DNA from: JAFAXA01 sp963777325
GTDB lineage: Bacteria > Pseudomonadota > Alphaproteobacteria > Acetobacterales > Acetobacteraceae
Length of the DNA stretch: 64,000 nt
Direction: 5' to 3'
NCBI GenBank assembly: GCA_963777325.1
Contig: CAVZQE010000022.1
Location: 558,001-622,000, forward strand
Numbering within the stretch: the stretch's first letter is position 1; every line of letters begins with the position of its first letter. Both the position numbers and the translations under genes were made by a program. Under the pieces are notes generated by a model. That model did not search any database. It was given only the letters and a program-made list of their open reading frames with translations, and was not told the origin of the DNA. Of the stretch, positions 53,751-61,987 are shown in pieces.

Positions 53751-53945
53751 TCAGGAGCGCAGCAAGCCCAGCAGGAGGGCAAACATCAGCAGCGCCGCGC
53801 CTTGCAGGAGCACGCGCCATCGCATGAGGGCGTTGGAGCGCCGCGGGTCGCCGCCGCCCCGCACGAGCCCGATCAGCCCGGCGAACAGCACGCCGACCGT
53901 GGACAGCATCAGCAGGCAGAGCAGGACGATGAGGACAGTCTTCAC
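53751..53945 (-). CDS. Twin transmembrane (HIG1-like) small protein
   Basis: 64 residues: two hydrophobic helices (VLIVLLCLLMLSTVGVLFAG and VLLQGAALLMFALLLGLL) joined by a short loop GGGDPRRSNALMRWR. This matches the small twin-TM/HIG1 proteins of Alphaproteobacteria related to mitochondrial hypoxia-induced factors that associate with cytochrome oxidase. Sits 43 bases upstream of hbd's start on the same strand. Confidence 0.78.
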   Translation of the reverse strand: MKTVLIVLLCLLMLSTVGVLFAGLIGLVRGGGDPRRSNALMRWRVLLQGAALLMFALLLGLLRS

Positions 53946-54058
53946 GGAACGGACATAGGCCGCCCCGCTGCCTTATGCACCACCTGTCCCGAAATTCACC
54001 CATCGGCAGACCGACGGCGGTTGACCGCTCGCCGTCGTTCATGGTCGTACGCCCGCCC

Positions 54059-56572
54059 ATGATCCGCCTTCCCGTGTTCCTTCTGCTGGCATTGCTCGTG
54101 CCGGCCCTTGCATCCGCCCAGACGGACAAAGCTCCGGCTCAGGGGCCTGCCGTGCTGGCGGCTGCCAGCACCGGCAAGCCGGGTGAGCCTGAACCCAAGC
54201 CGGTCGTGCGGGCCGCCGAACCGGAGACGGCCCGGCCCTCTGCCGTGCCGGCCCAACCTAACACACCCGCCCCGGCCGATGCCGCTCCCGCCCCGGCTGC
54301 GCCCGCGCCCGCAGCACACGCCCCGGCCGCATCCGCGCCGGCCGGCAAGGCCGCCGCGCCCGCGCCGGCGGCTCCGGCCTCAGTCCCCAAGGCTTCCGCC
54401 CCGGCCTCAACCGCCGCCAGCAGCACTGGCAAGCCGGAGGCCTCGCCGCTCCCGCTGGCGCCCGACAGCGTCGGCGCGCAGGTCATCGCGGGCGTGTCCG
54501 ATTTCATGGGCGAGCTGGCGGCGGACACTCTGGTCGCGGTGAAGACCGCGCGAAGCATCCCCTCGCTCTGGGGATGGGTGCAGGTGATGGCGACGGACCC
54601 GCTCGCCCGCGAAACGCTCGGCCAGGTGTGCTGGCGTCTTGCCGTCGTGTTCGCGATCGCCCTCGCGCTCGAATGGGCGGCACGGAGGGTGATCGCGCGG
54701 CCCCGCGTCGCGCTCTGCCGTATGGGGCATCGCACGTCGGGCGACGTCGTGGACCCAAAGGCCGATGCGTCCGTGACGGGCGACGAGGCTGGGCTGGTTC
54801 GCGCCGAAGCGGGCGAAACCGAGCCGCCGCGCTCCCGGGGTCCGTCCTCCTGGACCCTGCTGCGCCGGGTGCCGCTCGTGCTCGCGCGGCTCGTTCTCGA
54901 CATGCTCCCCGTTCTCGTCTTCACTACGGCCGGGCATTTCGTCGTGGGCGCCGGCCTCGGCAACACGAATCTGGTGCGCCTGACCTTGCTCGCCGTGGTG
55001 GACGCCTACGCGGTCTGCCGGACGATCTTCGTGCTCGCCCGCCTGCTGCTGTCGCCGCGCACGCCCGATCTCCGGCTCGTGCCGGTCGGAGACGCGACGG
55101 CCGTCTACGCCATGCGCTGGATCAGGCGCATCGTCGCCGTCGCGATCTTCGGCTACGCGGCCGCCGAGATCGGGCGGATGTTCGGCATGACCAAGGTCGC
55201 GCAAGAGGCGCTTCTCAAGGCGGTTGCGCTCGCCGTGGTCGTGCTGCTCGCGATCGTGGTCGTGCAGGAACGCAAGCCGGTCGCCCGAAGGATCGCAGGC
55301 GATCCCTCGGCAGACGGACTGTTCCCATCCTTTCGCCGCCGCACGGCCTCTGTCTGGCATCTGATGGCGCTGTTCTACCTGGGGACGCTGTGGCTGGTCT
55401 GGGCCGTATCCGTGCGGAACGGGTTCGAGCAGATGCTGCACGTCTTCCTCGTGATCCTGGGCGTCGGCATCGTGGCGCGGCTGCTGCTGATCGTGCTGCT
55501 CGGCAGTCTCGATCGCGCCTTGCATGTGCGGCCGGACGTCGCCGAGCGGTATCCCGGCCTGGAGCAGAGGGCGCAGGTCTACCACGGCGTGCTCAGCGGC
55601 GTGCTGAGGGGAGCGATCGCCGTCCTCTCCGTTCTCGTGCTGCTGCAATTGTGGGGCTTTCATGCGCTGACCTGGTTCGGCGCCAGCCTGCTTGGGCGCC
55701 GTCTGCTCTCATCGCTCGGCACGATCGCGCTCACGCTCGCGCTCGCGCTCGCGGTCTGGGAGGGGACCAACGCCGCGATCCAGCGTCACCTCGCCAAGCT
55801 CGCAAAGGCGGCGCAGATGGCCCGCTCGGCGCGGCTGCGCACCTTGCTGCCGCTGCTGCGCACGGCCCTGTTCATCGCCATTGCCGCGATCGTCGCTCTG
55901 ACGGTGCTGAGCGAGATCGGCGTCGACATCGCGCCGCTGCTGGCCGGGGCCGGCATCATCGGCGTCGCGATCGGCTTCGGCTCGCAGAAGCTCGTGCAGG
56001 ATCTCATCAACGGCATCTTCCTGCTGTTGGAGAACGCGATGCAGGTCGGCGATTTCGTGACCGTTTCGGGCCTCTCCGGCACGGTCGAGGCGCTGTCCGT
56101 GCGCACGATCCGGCTGCGGGCCGGGGATGGCTCGGTGCATATCATTCCGTTCAGCGCCGTCACCTCGGTCACGAACACCAACCGGGGCCTCGGCAATGCG
56201 GCCGTTTCCGTGACCGTTGCCTATGACGAGGACACCGACCACGTAGGCGAGGTGCTCAAGGCGATCGCGGTCGAGATGCGCGAAGAGGACGCGTTCAGGA
56301 CGGTCATGCTCTCGGACTTGCAGCTTTGGGGCGTGGACAAGGTGGATGCGACGTCCGCGACGCTGCTCGGTCAGATCGTCTGCACCGATGGCGGCCGGTG
56401 GGCCGTGCAGCGGGAGTTCAACCGCCGTGTGAAGCGCCGCTTCCAGGATCTGGGCATCCAGATGCCGACGCCCGTGCAGGATCTGGTGATCCGCCGCTCG
56501 CCCTGGGACGCGGCGTTGCAGCAGGTGCGGCCGGTGCAGTCGCCCCGTTTGCAGGAGGATGGCCAGGGATGA
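54059..56572 (+). CDS. Large MscS-family mechanosensitive channel
   Basis: 837 residues. Signal peptide (RLPVFLLLALLVPALASAQ), then ~110 residues of Pro/Ala-rich linker with STGKPE twice, then ten or so membrane helices. The MscS pore and beta domain are near the C-terminus: AGAGIIGVAIGFGSQKLVQD, LINGIFLLLENAMQVGDFVT and RTIRLRAGDGSVHIIPFSAV. It releases solutes on osmotic downshift, from the inner membrane. ATGA overlap with the dioxygenase. ATG 54041 is an alternative start. Confidence 0.9.
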   Translation: MIRLPVFLLLALLVPALASAQTDKAPAQGPAVLAAASTGKPGEPEPKPVVRAAEPETARPSAVPAQPNTPAPADAAPAPAAPAPAAHAPAASAPAGKAAAPAPAAPASVPKASAPASTAASSTGKPEASPLPLAPDSVGAQVIAGVSDFMGELAADTLVAVKTARSIPSLWGWVQVMATDPLARETLGQVCWRLAVVFAIALALEWAARRVIARPRVALCRMGHRTSGDVVDPKADASVTGDEAGLVRAEAGETEPPRSRGPSSWTLLRRVPLVLARLVLDMLPVLVFTTAGHFVVGAGLGNTNLVRLTLLAVVDAYAVCRTIFVLARLLLSPRTPDLRLVPVGDATAVYAMRWIRRIVAVAIFGYAAAEIGRMFGMTKVAQEALLKAVALAVVVLLAIVVVQERKPVARRIAGDPSADGLFPSFRRRTASVWHLMALFYLGTLWLVWAVSVRNGFEQMLHVFLVILGVGIVARLLLIVLLGSLDRALHVRPDVAERYPGLEQRAQVYHGVLSGVLRGAIAVLSVLVLLQLWGFHALTWFGASLLGRRLLSSLGTIALTLALALAVWEGTNAAIQRHLAKLAKAAQMARSARLRTLLPLLRTALFIAIAAIVALTVLSEIGVDIAPLLAGAGIIGVAIGFGSQKLVQDLINGIFLLLENAMQVGDFVTVSGLSGTVEALSVRTIRLRAGDGSVHIIPFSAVTSVTNTNRGLGNAAVSVTVAYDEDTDHVGEVLKAIAVEMREEDAFRTVMLSDLQLWGVDKVDATSATLLGQIVCTDGGRWAVQREFNRRVKRRFQDLGIQMPTPVQDLVIRRSPWDAALQQVRPVQSPRLQEDGQG

Positions 56573-57300
56573 GCGGCACGCAGGAGAGTTTGGTCGCAGC
56601 CGTCGCGCGCGAGGGCTTCGCATTCGTGCATGGCGCGGAGATGCGGTCCGTCATCGAGGCGCATGGCGACATTCCGGACTGGGACCGCTTCGCCGCGAGC
56701 TGGGACGATCTTGGCCTCGATACCTACATGGCCGATGGCGGCCGCTACCGAAAGCGCCGGCACGCCGTCTACACCATCCGGCCGGAGGAGCCCGCGCCGC
56801 GCCGAGCGGCGCACCAGCCGCACTATCAGAGCCGCGACTACAACCCCATGCATGGCGGCATCGAGCGCTGGTTCGAGCCGGTCGAGCCCGCGATCGGCGG
56901 CAGCGCCAGCACGGACGCCATCCTGCGCACCTGCCGCGCCCTGTTCGAGCGCCTCAGCCCGGTCCGGTCATGGCATGTCGAGGTGCATCAGTTCCGGATC
57001 GAGGCGCGGCCGGACGAGCTGGGCCAGCCCACGCCCGAGGGCATGCATCGCGACGGGGTGGATTTCGTGCTGGTGCTGCTGGTTCGCCGCCGGAACGTGC
57101 GGAGCGGCGTTACCAGCATCCGTGCGCCGGATGGGCGGACGCTCGGCAGCTTCACGCTGGCCGAACCGATGGACGCGGCGCTGGTCGATGATCTGCGCGT
57201 GATGCACGGCGTGACGCCGGTGCAACCCGTCGACCCGGCGCAGCCGGCCAGCCGCGACGTGCTGGTGGTCACCTTCCGCCAGGCGCCGCCAAGGACTTGA
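56569..57300 (+). CDS. 2OG-Fe dioxygenase family protein
   Basis: 243 residues. Non-haem iron, 2-oxoglutarate oxygenase of the 2OG-Fe_Oxy_2/BsmA type. The iron motif H-x-D is in MHRDGVDFVLVLLVRRRNVR and a second His in DLRVMHGVTPVQPVDP; YRKRRHAVYTI and HYQSRDYNPMHGGIERWFEP are family landmarks. Substrate unknown; free amino acids are hydroxylated by relatives. Its start overlaps the MscS stop (ATGA), an unusual pairing. Confidence 0.85.
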   Translation: MSGTQESLVAAVAREGFAFVHGAEMRSVIEAHGDIPDWDRFAASWDDLGLDTYMADGGRYRKRRHAVYTIRPEEPAPRRAAHQPHYQSRDYNPMHGGIERWFEPVEPAIGGSASTDAILRTCRALFERLSPVRSWHVEVHQFRIEARPDELGQPTPEGMHRDGVDFVLVLLVRRRNVRSGVTSIRAPDGRTLGSFTLAEPMDAALVDDLRVMHGVTPVQPVDPAQPASRDVLVVTFRQAPPRT

Positions 57301-57351
57301 ACGCCCAGCCCGGGCGCCATGCCGTAGCCCCACACCGCCTGTAACGAAAAG

Positions 57352-57381
57352 CGGCCGGCGCACCCATGGGTGCGCCGGCCG
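57352..57381. terminator. Perfect 30-base palindrome, terminator for the phasin gene
   Basis: CGGCCGGCGCACCCA is followed immediately by its exact complement, giving a 15-base-pair stem. On the minus strand a CTTTT run follows, a good intrinsic terminator for the phasin gene; on the plus strand it could also end the dioxygenase message. Confidence 0.8.
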
Positions 57382-57416
57382 TTCTCTCTCGGGTCGAGCC
57401 TGGGCTCGATCCGGGG

Positions 57417-58094
57417 CTACTCCGCCGCGTACTGGTGACGCGCCTGCTGGTTCTGGTTGGCCTGGCGGCGCTGCTCGATCTGCTGCTCGATCGGGCGCAG
57501 CGTCTCGTCGGCGGTGCGCCGGGTGGCGCGCACCAGGGTGGCCGTACCCTGCATCACCGCATCGAAATACTCACGCGCGAAGCGCTGCTGCAGTTCGACG
57601 AACACGCCGGGGTTGGCCAGCTGAAACAGCTCCTGAGCTGCGCGCAAGTTGGTGCGCACCACGCCCTCCACGAGGCCCGTCACGCTGCGCTGCACGTCCT
57701 GCAACCCGCCCTGGGCGGCGTTGGGCAGCGTCATCAGCGCGCGCAGGTCCTCGGCGTTGCCCTGGGCGGTCTCGGCGATCTTCTGGCTCACGTGCTGAAA
57801 CCGCTCGGCCGCGTTCTGAAGGAACTCGCGCTGGGTTTCGGCAAAGTCCGCGGCGCCCCGCCGCATGGTCTCGCCCGCGGCGTCGCTGAACCGCTGCGCC
57901 GCGTCAGCCCCGGCTTCGCCGCCCCGGCGGGTCGCCTCGGCGGTCGCGTCACCGCTCCGGCGGATCGCCTCGCCGGTGGCCTGTCCGCTCTGCTGGATGG
58001 CGGCTGCGCCCTGGCGCACGGCCTCGGCGCCCTGGCGGCCGATGGCCGCCTGGTCATTCTGTTGCTTGCTGTTCTGTGGGTTGGTATCGGCCAT
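57417..58094 (-). CDS. Phasin family protein
   Basis: 225 residues. Phasins coat polyhydroxyalkanoate granules. The C-terminal domain has the phasin pattern QRSVTGLVEGVVRTNLRAAQ, ELFQLANPGVFVELQQRFAR and EYFDAVMQGTATLVRATRRT. The N-terminal 100 residues are low-complexity Ala/Arg/Gln-rich with recurring AIRRSGDATAEATRRGGEAG units, unusual for a phasin and like a coiled-coil extension. Start at 58094 chosen; ATG 58106 is alternative. Confidence 0.85.
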   Translation of the reverse strand: MADTNPQNSKQQNDQAAIGRQGAEAVRQGAAAIQQSGQATGEAIRRSGDATAEATRRGGEAGADAAQRFSDAAGETMRRGAADFAETQREFLQNAAERFQHVSQKIAETAQGNAEDLRALMTLPNAAQGGLQDVQRSVTGLVEGVVRTNLRAAQELFQLANPGVFVELQQRFAREYFDAVMQGTATLVRATRRTADETLRPIEQQIEQRRQANQNQQARHQYAAE

Positions 58095-58259
58095 GGTGGC
58101 TCCCATTGGTTTCGGCGAACGGGGTTGTGCGCCGCAATCGCTGCGCCGCACAAGAGGGAAAGCCGCAATCTGAGGCAGGGAAGAGTTGATTCTTTGTAAT
58201 ACCTCCCGGCGCCGCGCATGTGCAGGGTTGCGGGATTATGCAACTCCCGTGCTGATGCA

Positions 58260-58590
58260 TTACCGCTGATCCGAGTGCTGTCGCATGATCGCGACGGCCC
58301 GGCGAAGGCGCATGATGCCGCCGCGTACCTGGCCCTCGTCGCACATGCGCTGTCCCTCCAGGGAGAGATCGCCGACCTCGGCCGGCGGCTGCCCGGTGGC
58401 CTCGCGCCGCATCGTGCCGATCAGGTCCGAGAGATGCAGGCAGTACCTCCATCGTGTCCGTGGTCACGCGCACCGGGGCCGCCGGGTCCGCATCGGTGGG
58501 CTGGCCGGAGACCGGAGCCGTCCGGACCGAAACGAGCATTGCGCCTGCCAGCAGGCACAGGCAGGCGGCGGCGCGCGCGCGCGAAATCAT
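58260..58590 (-). CDS. Small secreted protein, frameshifted
   Basis: About 109 residues if one base is removed. Signal peptide (RARAAACLCLLAGAMLVSV), then VTTDTME; after a surplus base near 58443-58450 the next frame reads YCLHLSDLIGTMRREATGQP, LSLEGQRMCDEGQVRGGIMR and LRRAVAIMRQHSDQR to a stop. This tail looks conserved, with two Cys. Length 331 is 3n+1. Probably last gene of the DegP-like/two-component operon; function unknown. Confidence 0.55.
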
Positions 58591-58637
58591 GGCCCGCAGA
58601 ATCGGAGTTCCATCCTGACGCGCCCGTGAGCATCGCA

Positions 58638-60083
58638 TTACGTCGCGTTTACGTGATGGGTGTCGTTGGCCGTTCCCGGCAGGAACAAGACGGCCCGCAA
58701 CCCGGGCTCGGCATCCATGAGGCGCACCGACCCGCCGTGCAGCTGCGCGACGGCCTGCACCAGCGCTAAGCCGAGGCCGGAGCCGGGCGTGTGCCGCGCC
58801 GCCTCTCCCCGGAAAAAGCGTTCGGTCGCATGCGCCCGCTCGGCGGCGGGAATGCCCGGCCCCTGGTCGGTCACCGCGATGCCGATGCCCCCGCCGTCCG
58901 GCTGCGCCTCCAGCCGGATCAGGCTGGCGGATCGAGCGAACTTCAGGGCATTGTCGAGGAGGTTCGCGACCGCCTGCTGGATCAGCGCCCGGTCGCCATA
59001 GACGGAGAGGCCGGGCGCAATCGTCGCATCGAGCCGCATTCCGCGTTCGTCGGCAACGGCGCCGTACAGCTCTGCGAGACCCTCGATGAGCGGCGTCAGA
59101 TCGAACCGCGCGAAGGCGGAGCGCCGCGCGCCCGCCTCGATCTCCGCGATCCGGAGCAGCGCCTTGAATACGCCGACCACGCCGTCCAACTCGGCCGTGG
59201 CCCGCTCGACGGCGGCGCGCAGCTCGGCTTCGCTCCTCGCGTGCAGGGCGGCGTCCTCCAGCCTTGCCCGGGCGCGGGTGATCGGCGTGCGCAGATCGTG
59301 CGCGATCGCGTTGGAGACCTGGCGCACTCCGTCCATCAGCCGCCCGATGCGGTCGAGCATGTCGTTGATGGTTTCCGCCAGCAGATCGAATTCGTCGCCC
59401 GTGCCCGCGAGCCGGACGCGCTGGGTCAGATCCCCGGCCGAGACGGCGGCCGTGGTTTCCGAGATGTTGGCGAGCGTGCGGCGGAACAGGTGTCGGACGA
59501 TCAGCGCGCCGATCGTCGCCAGCACCACGACGACGGCGACGGCCCAGAGCAGGGCGTCGGTCAGCAAGGTCCGCAGCTGCGCCCGTTCCCGCACGTCGCG
59601 CCCGTCTAGCAGATGGAAGCCGCCCGGCAGGTCGAATCTCTGCACCTGGGCGAGGGAGCGGATGCCAGCCCTCTCGACCACGAGCGAATAGGGCACGCCG
59701 CTTTCCGTCACGCCCTCCGGCCAGTGGCGGACATTGCCCGCCAGCCTGCGGAACTGCTGATCCGCGAGCAGATAGATTTCGTCGTCCTCGACGTTCTGGG
59801 CGAGGCGCTCCTCGATCGTCAGGATCATCGCGGGCAGGCCGCCCATCGTCCAACGATCCGCCAGCGACTGGGCGTCGGCGCGGATCGCGGCCTCGGTCTG
59901 CCGGTCGAGCAGTCCCGCCGTCTCCCACCACAGCACGATGGCAAGCCCGGCCGCGCTCAGGACCAGCAGGACCGCGTAGATCACCGCGAACCGCACGCCG
60001 GCCGATCGGAGCAGGGGCGGGCTGCGCGGGCGCGGCACGGGCCTCGCAGGCGGCTCCGCCGCCGGAGGCTTGGTCAGATGCAC
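58638..60083 (-). CDS. Sensor histidine kinase (OmpR-partner type)
   Basis: 481 residues. Helices at ~31-53 and ~175-197 frame a periplasmic sensor; HAMP ~197-250; phospho-acceptor His262 in SNAIAHDLRTPITRARARLE; ATPase motifs QQAVANLLDNALKFA, VTDQGPGIP, GSGLGLALVQAVAQLHGG. It should phosphorylate the response regulator encoded 13 bases upstream. The signal is unknown; an upstream periplasmic protease hints at envelope stress. Confidence 0.93.
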   Translation of the reverse strand: MHLTKPPAAEPPARPVPRPRSPPLLRSAGVRFAVIYAVLLVLSAAGLAIVLWWETAGLLDRQTEAAIRADAQSLADRWTMGGLPAMILTIEERLAQNVEDDEIYLLADQQFRRLAGNVRHWPEGVTESGVPYSLVVERAGIRSLAQVQRFDLPGGFHLLDGRDVRERAQLRTLLTDALLWAVAVVVVLATIGALIVRHLFRRTLANISETTAAVSAGDLTQRVRLAGTGDEFDLLAETINDMLDRIGRLMDGVRQVSNAIAHDLRTPITRARARLEDAALHARSEAELRAAVERATAELDGVVGVFKALLRIAEIEAGARRSAFARFDLTPLIEGLAELYGAVADERGMRLDATIAPGLSVYGDRALIQQAVANLLDNALKFARSASLIRLEAQPDGGGIGIAVTDQGPGIPAAERAHATERFFRGEAARHTPGSGLGLALVQAVAQLHGGSVRLMDAEPGLRAVLFLPGTANDTHHVNAT

Positions 60084-60096
60084 CCGGAGCGGGGTG

Positions 60097-60780
60097 TCAC
60101 GGCGCTTCGGCCCGAAGCATGTAGCCGGCGTTGCGCACAGTGTGGATCAGCGGCGTCGGGAAGGGCTTGTCCACCTTCTGCCGCAACCGCGACACGTGCA
60201 CGTCGATCACGTTCGTCTGAGGATCGAAATGATAATCCCAGACGCCTTCGAGCAGCATCGTGCGCGTCACCACCTGGCCCGCATGCCGCATCAGGTATTC
60301 GAGCAGCCGGAACTCGCGCGGTTGCAGGTCGATCTTCTGACCGGCGCGCTTCACCTGCCGCGACAACAGATCGAGTTCGAGATCGCTCACGGTGAGCTTC
60401 GTGACCGGCCCCTCGCCCTTGCCGCGCCGCGCCAGCGCCTCGACCCGCGCCAGCAGCTCGGCGAAGGCGAAAGGCTTCGTCATGTAGTCGTCGCCGCCGG
60501 CCTTGAGGCCGCGCACGCGCTCGTCCACCTCCGCGAGCGCCGAGAGGAACAGCACGGGCACCGCGTTTTTCTGGGCGCGGAGGGTCTCGAGCAGGCGCAG
60601 GCCATCGACGCCGCCCGGCAGCATGCGATCCAGGATCACGGCGTCGAACGCCTCGCTGGCGGCCATGAAGAGGCCGTCGCGGCCGTTATCGGCATGCTCG
60701 ACCACGTGCCCCGCTTCCTTCAGCCCGCGGACGATGAAGCCCGCGACGTCCTTATCGTCCTCGACCACCAGGATGCGCAT
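60097..60780 (-). CDS. OmpR/PhoB-family response regulator
   Basis: 227 residues. Receiver domain with phospho-Asp51 (AFDAVILDRMLPGGVDGLRL) and Lys in YMTKPFAFAELL; C-terminal winged helix (LDLLSRQVKRAGQKIDLQPR, LLEYLMRHAGQVVTRTMLLE, VDVHVSRLRQKVDKP). Binds DNA of target genes; likely regulates its own operon, with degP-like protease upstream and sensor kinase downstream. Confidence 0.95.
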   Translation of the reverse strand: MRILVVEDDKDVAGFIVRGLKEAGHVVEHADNGRDGLFMAASEAFDAVILDRMLPGGVDGLRLLETLRAQKNAVPVLFLSALAEVDERVRGLKAGGDDYMTKPFAFAELLARVEALARRGKGEGPVTKLTVSDLELDLLSRQVKRAGQKIDLQPREFRLLEYLMRHAGQVVTRTMLLEGVWDYHFDPQTNVIDVHVSRLRQKVDKPFPTPLIHTVRNAGYMLRAEAP

Positions 60781-60798
60781 GGCGCATGTCCTCTCGCC

Positions 60799-61887
60799 TC
60801 AGCCGTTGGCCGCATCCGGTCGCCTGCCGACCGTCACCGTCATCTCCGTCACCCGCCCCTGACGCCGGACAGACAGCCGCACGCTGTTGCCCGGCGGGAC
60901 CGCCGCGACCGCGCGGATCAGCCCTCGCGCCGTATCGACCTTCTCGCCATCGACCGCCGTGACCACGTCTCCCGGCCGCACCCCGGACCGCGCCGCCGGA
61001 CCGTTCCGCTCCACGCCCGCGATGGCAACCCCGCCCGCCTCGCCCGGAGCGTCCTGCACCGAGACGCCGAGCCAGCCGCGATCGATGTGCCCCTTGCTGC
61101 GGAGGTCGGCCACGATCCTTTGGACGATTTCGCTCGGGATCGCAAACCCGATGCCGACGGAGCCGCCGGTCGGCGAAACGATCGCGGTGTTGATCGCGAC
61201 CACCTCGCCTTGCAGGTTAAACGTCGGGCCACCCGAATTTCCCGGATTGATCGGTGCGTCGAGTTGCAGGAAATCGTCGAACGGACCGGCGCCGATGTCG
61301 CGGCCGCGGGCGGAGACGATGCCGGCCGTCACCGATCCCCCGAGGCCGAACGGGTTGCCGCAGGCCAGAATCCAGTCGCCCACCTCGACCAGATGGCTGT
61401 CGCCCCAGGTGACGAAGGGAAGCGGGTGGTTGGAAAAGACCTTGATGACCGCGATGTCGGTCAGCTCGTCGGTGCCGATGACGCGCGCCGGAAGCTCTTT
61501 GCCATCGGAGAGGGATACGACGATCTTTTCCGCGTGGCCGACGACGTGATTGTTGGTCACGATGATGCCGGAGGGATCGATGATGAAGCCCGACCCCGCG
61601 CCCATCATCTGCTCGCGCCGATTGCGGAAGCGCTCGCGAAACTGCCTCTCGAACGGCGTGCCGCGCAGTTGCGGCGGCAGGTCGGCCAGGAAGTCGTTGC
61701 CGGTGACGGTCTCCGTCACCGCGATGTTCACGACGGCCGGCAGCACCTTCTTCACGAGCGGTGCGAACGTGTAGGGCGCGACGCGGGCGGAGGCGGAGTC
61801 GGGCGCCGCCGCGCAGGCGGACACGAGCAGGCAAGCGGCGGCGATCAGGAGCCGTACGTGGCGCCAGGCTAGTCCGGAGGCGGTCAT
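60799..61887 (-). CDS. DegP/HtrA-like periplasmic serine protease lipoprotein
   Basis: 362 residues. Lipobox LVSAC with Cys25. Trypsin-like domain: His in VTNNHVVGHAEKIVVS, Asp in ELTDIAVIKV, catalytic Ser in NPGNSGGPTFN. One PDZ domain (GWLGVSVQDAPGEAGGVAIA, RPGDVVTAVDGEKVDTARGL). Degrades misfolded periplasmic proteins. RBS GGAG eight bases before the ATG at 61887. Two-component genes follow directly. Confidence 0.92.
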   Translation of the reverse strand: MTASGLAWRHVRLLIAAACLLVSACAAAPDSASARVAPYTFAPLVKKVLPAVVNIAVTETVTGNDFLADLPPQLRGTPFERQFRERFRNRREQMMGAGSGFIIDPSGIIVTNNHVVGHAEKIVVSLSDGKELPARVIGTDELTDIAVIKVFSNHPLPFVTWGDSHLVEVGDWILACGNPFGLGGSVTAGIVSARGRDIGAGPFDDFLQLDAPINPGNSGGPTFNLQGEVVAINTAIVSPTGGSVGIGFAIPSEIVQRIVADLRSKGHIDRGWLGVSVQDAPGEAGGVAIAGVERNGPAARSGVRPGDVVTAVDGEKVDTARGLIRAVAAVPPGNSVRLSVRRQGRVTEMTVTVGRRPDAANG

Positions 61888-61987
61888 GAAGCGGGCTCCA
61901 AGAGCAAGGCGTGATTGCAACGACACATGGCATCCATGCTTCGATGCAACAAGCATCGTGCTTGCACGCCGGGCTTCGGCGTGGATC

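Noticed and set aside
61930..61965. CGATGC/GCATCG hairpin between hrpB and the protease
   Set aside because: Only six paired bases and no T-run; too weak for a terminator call.
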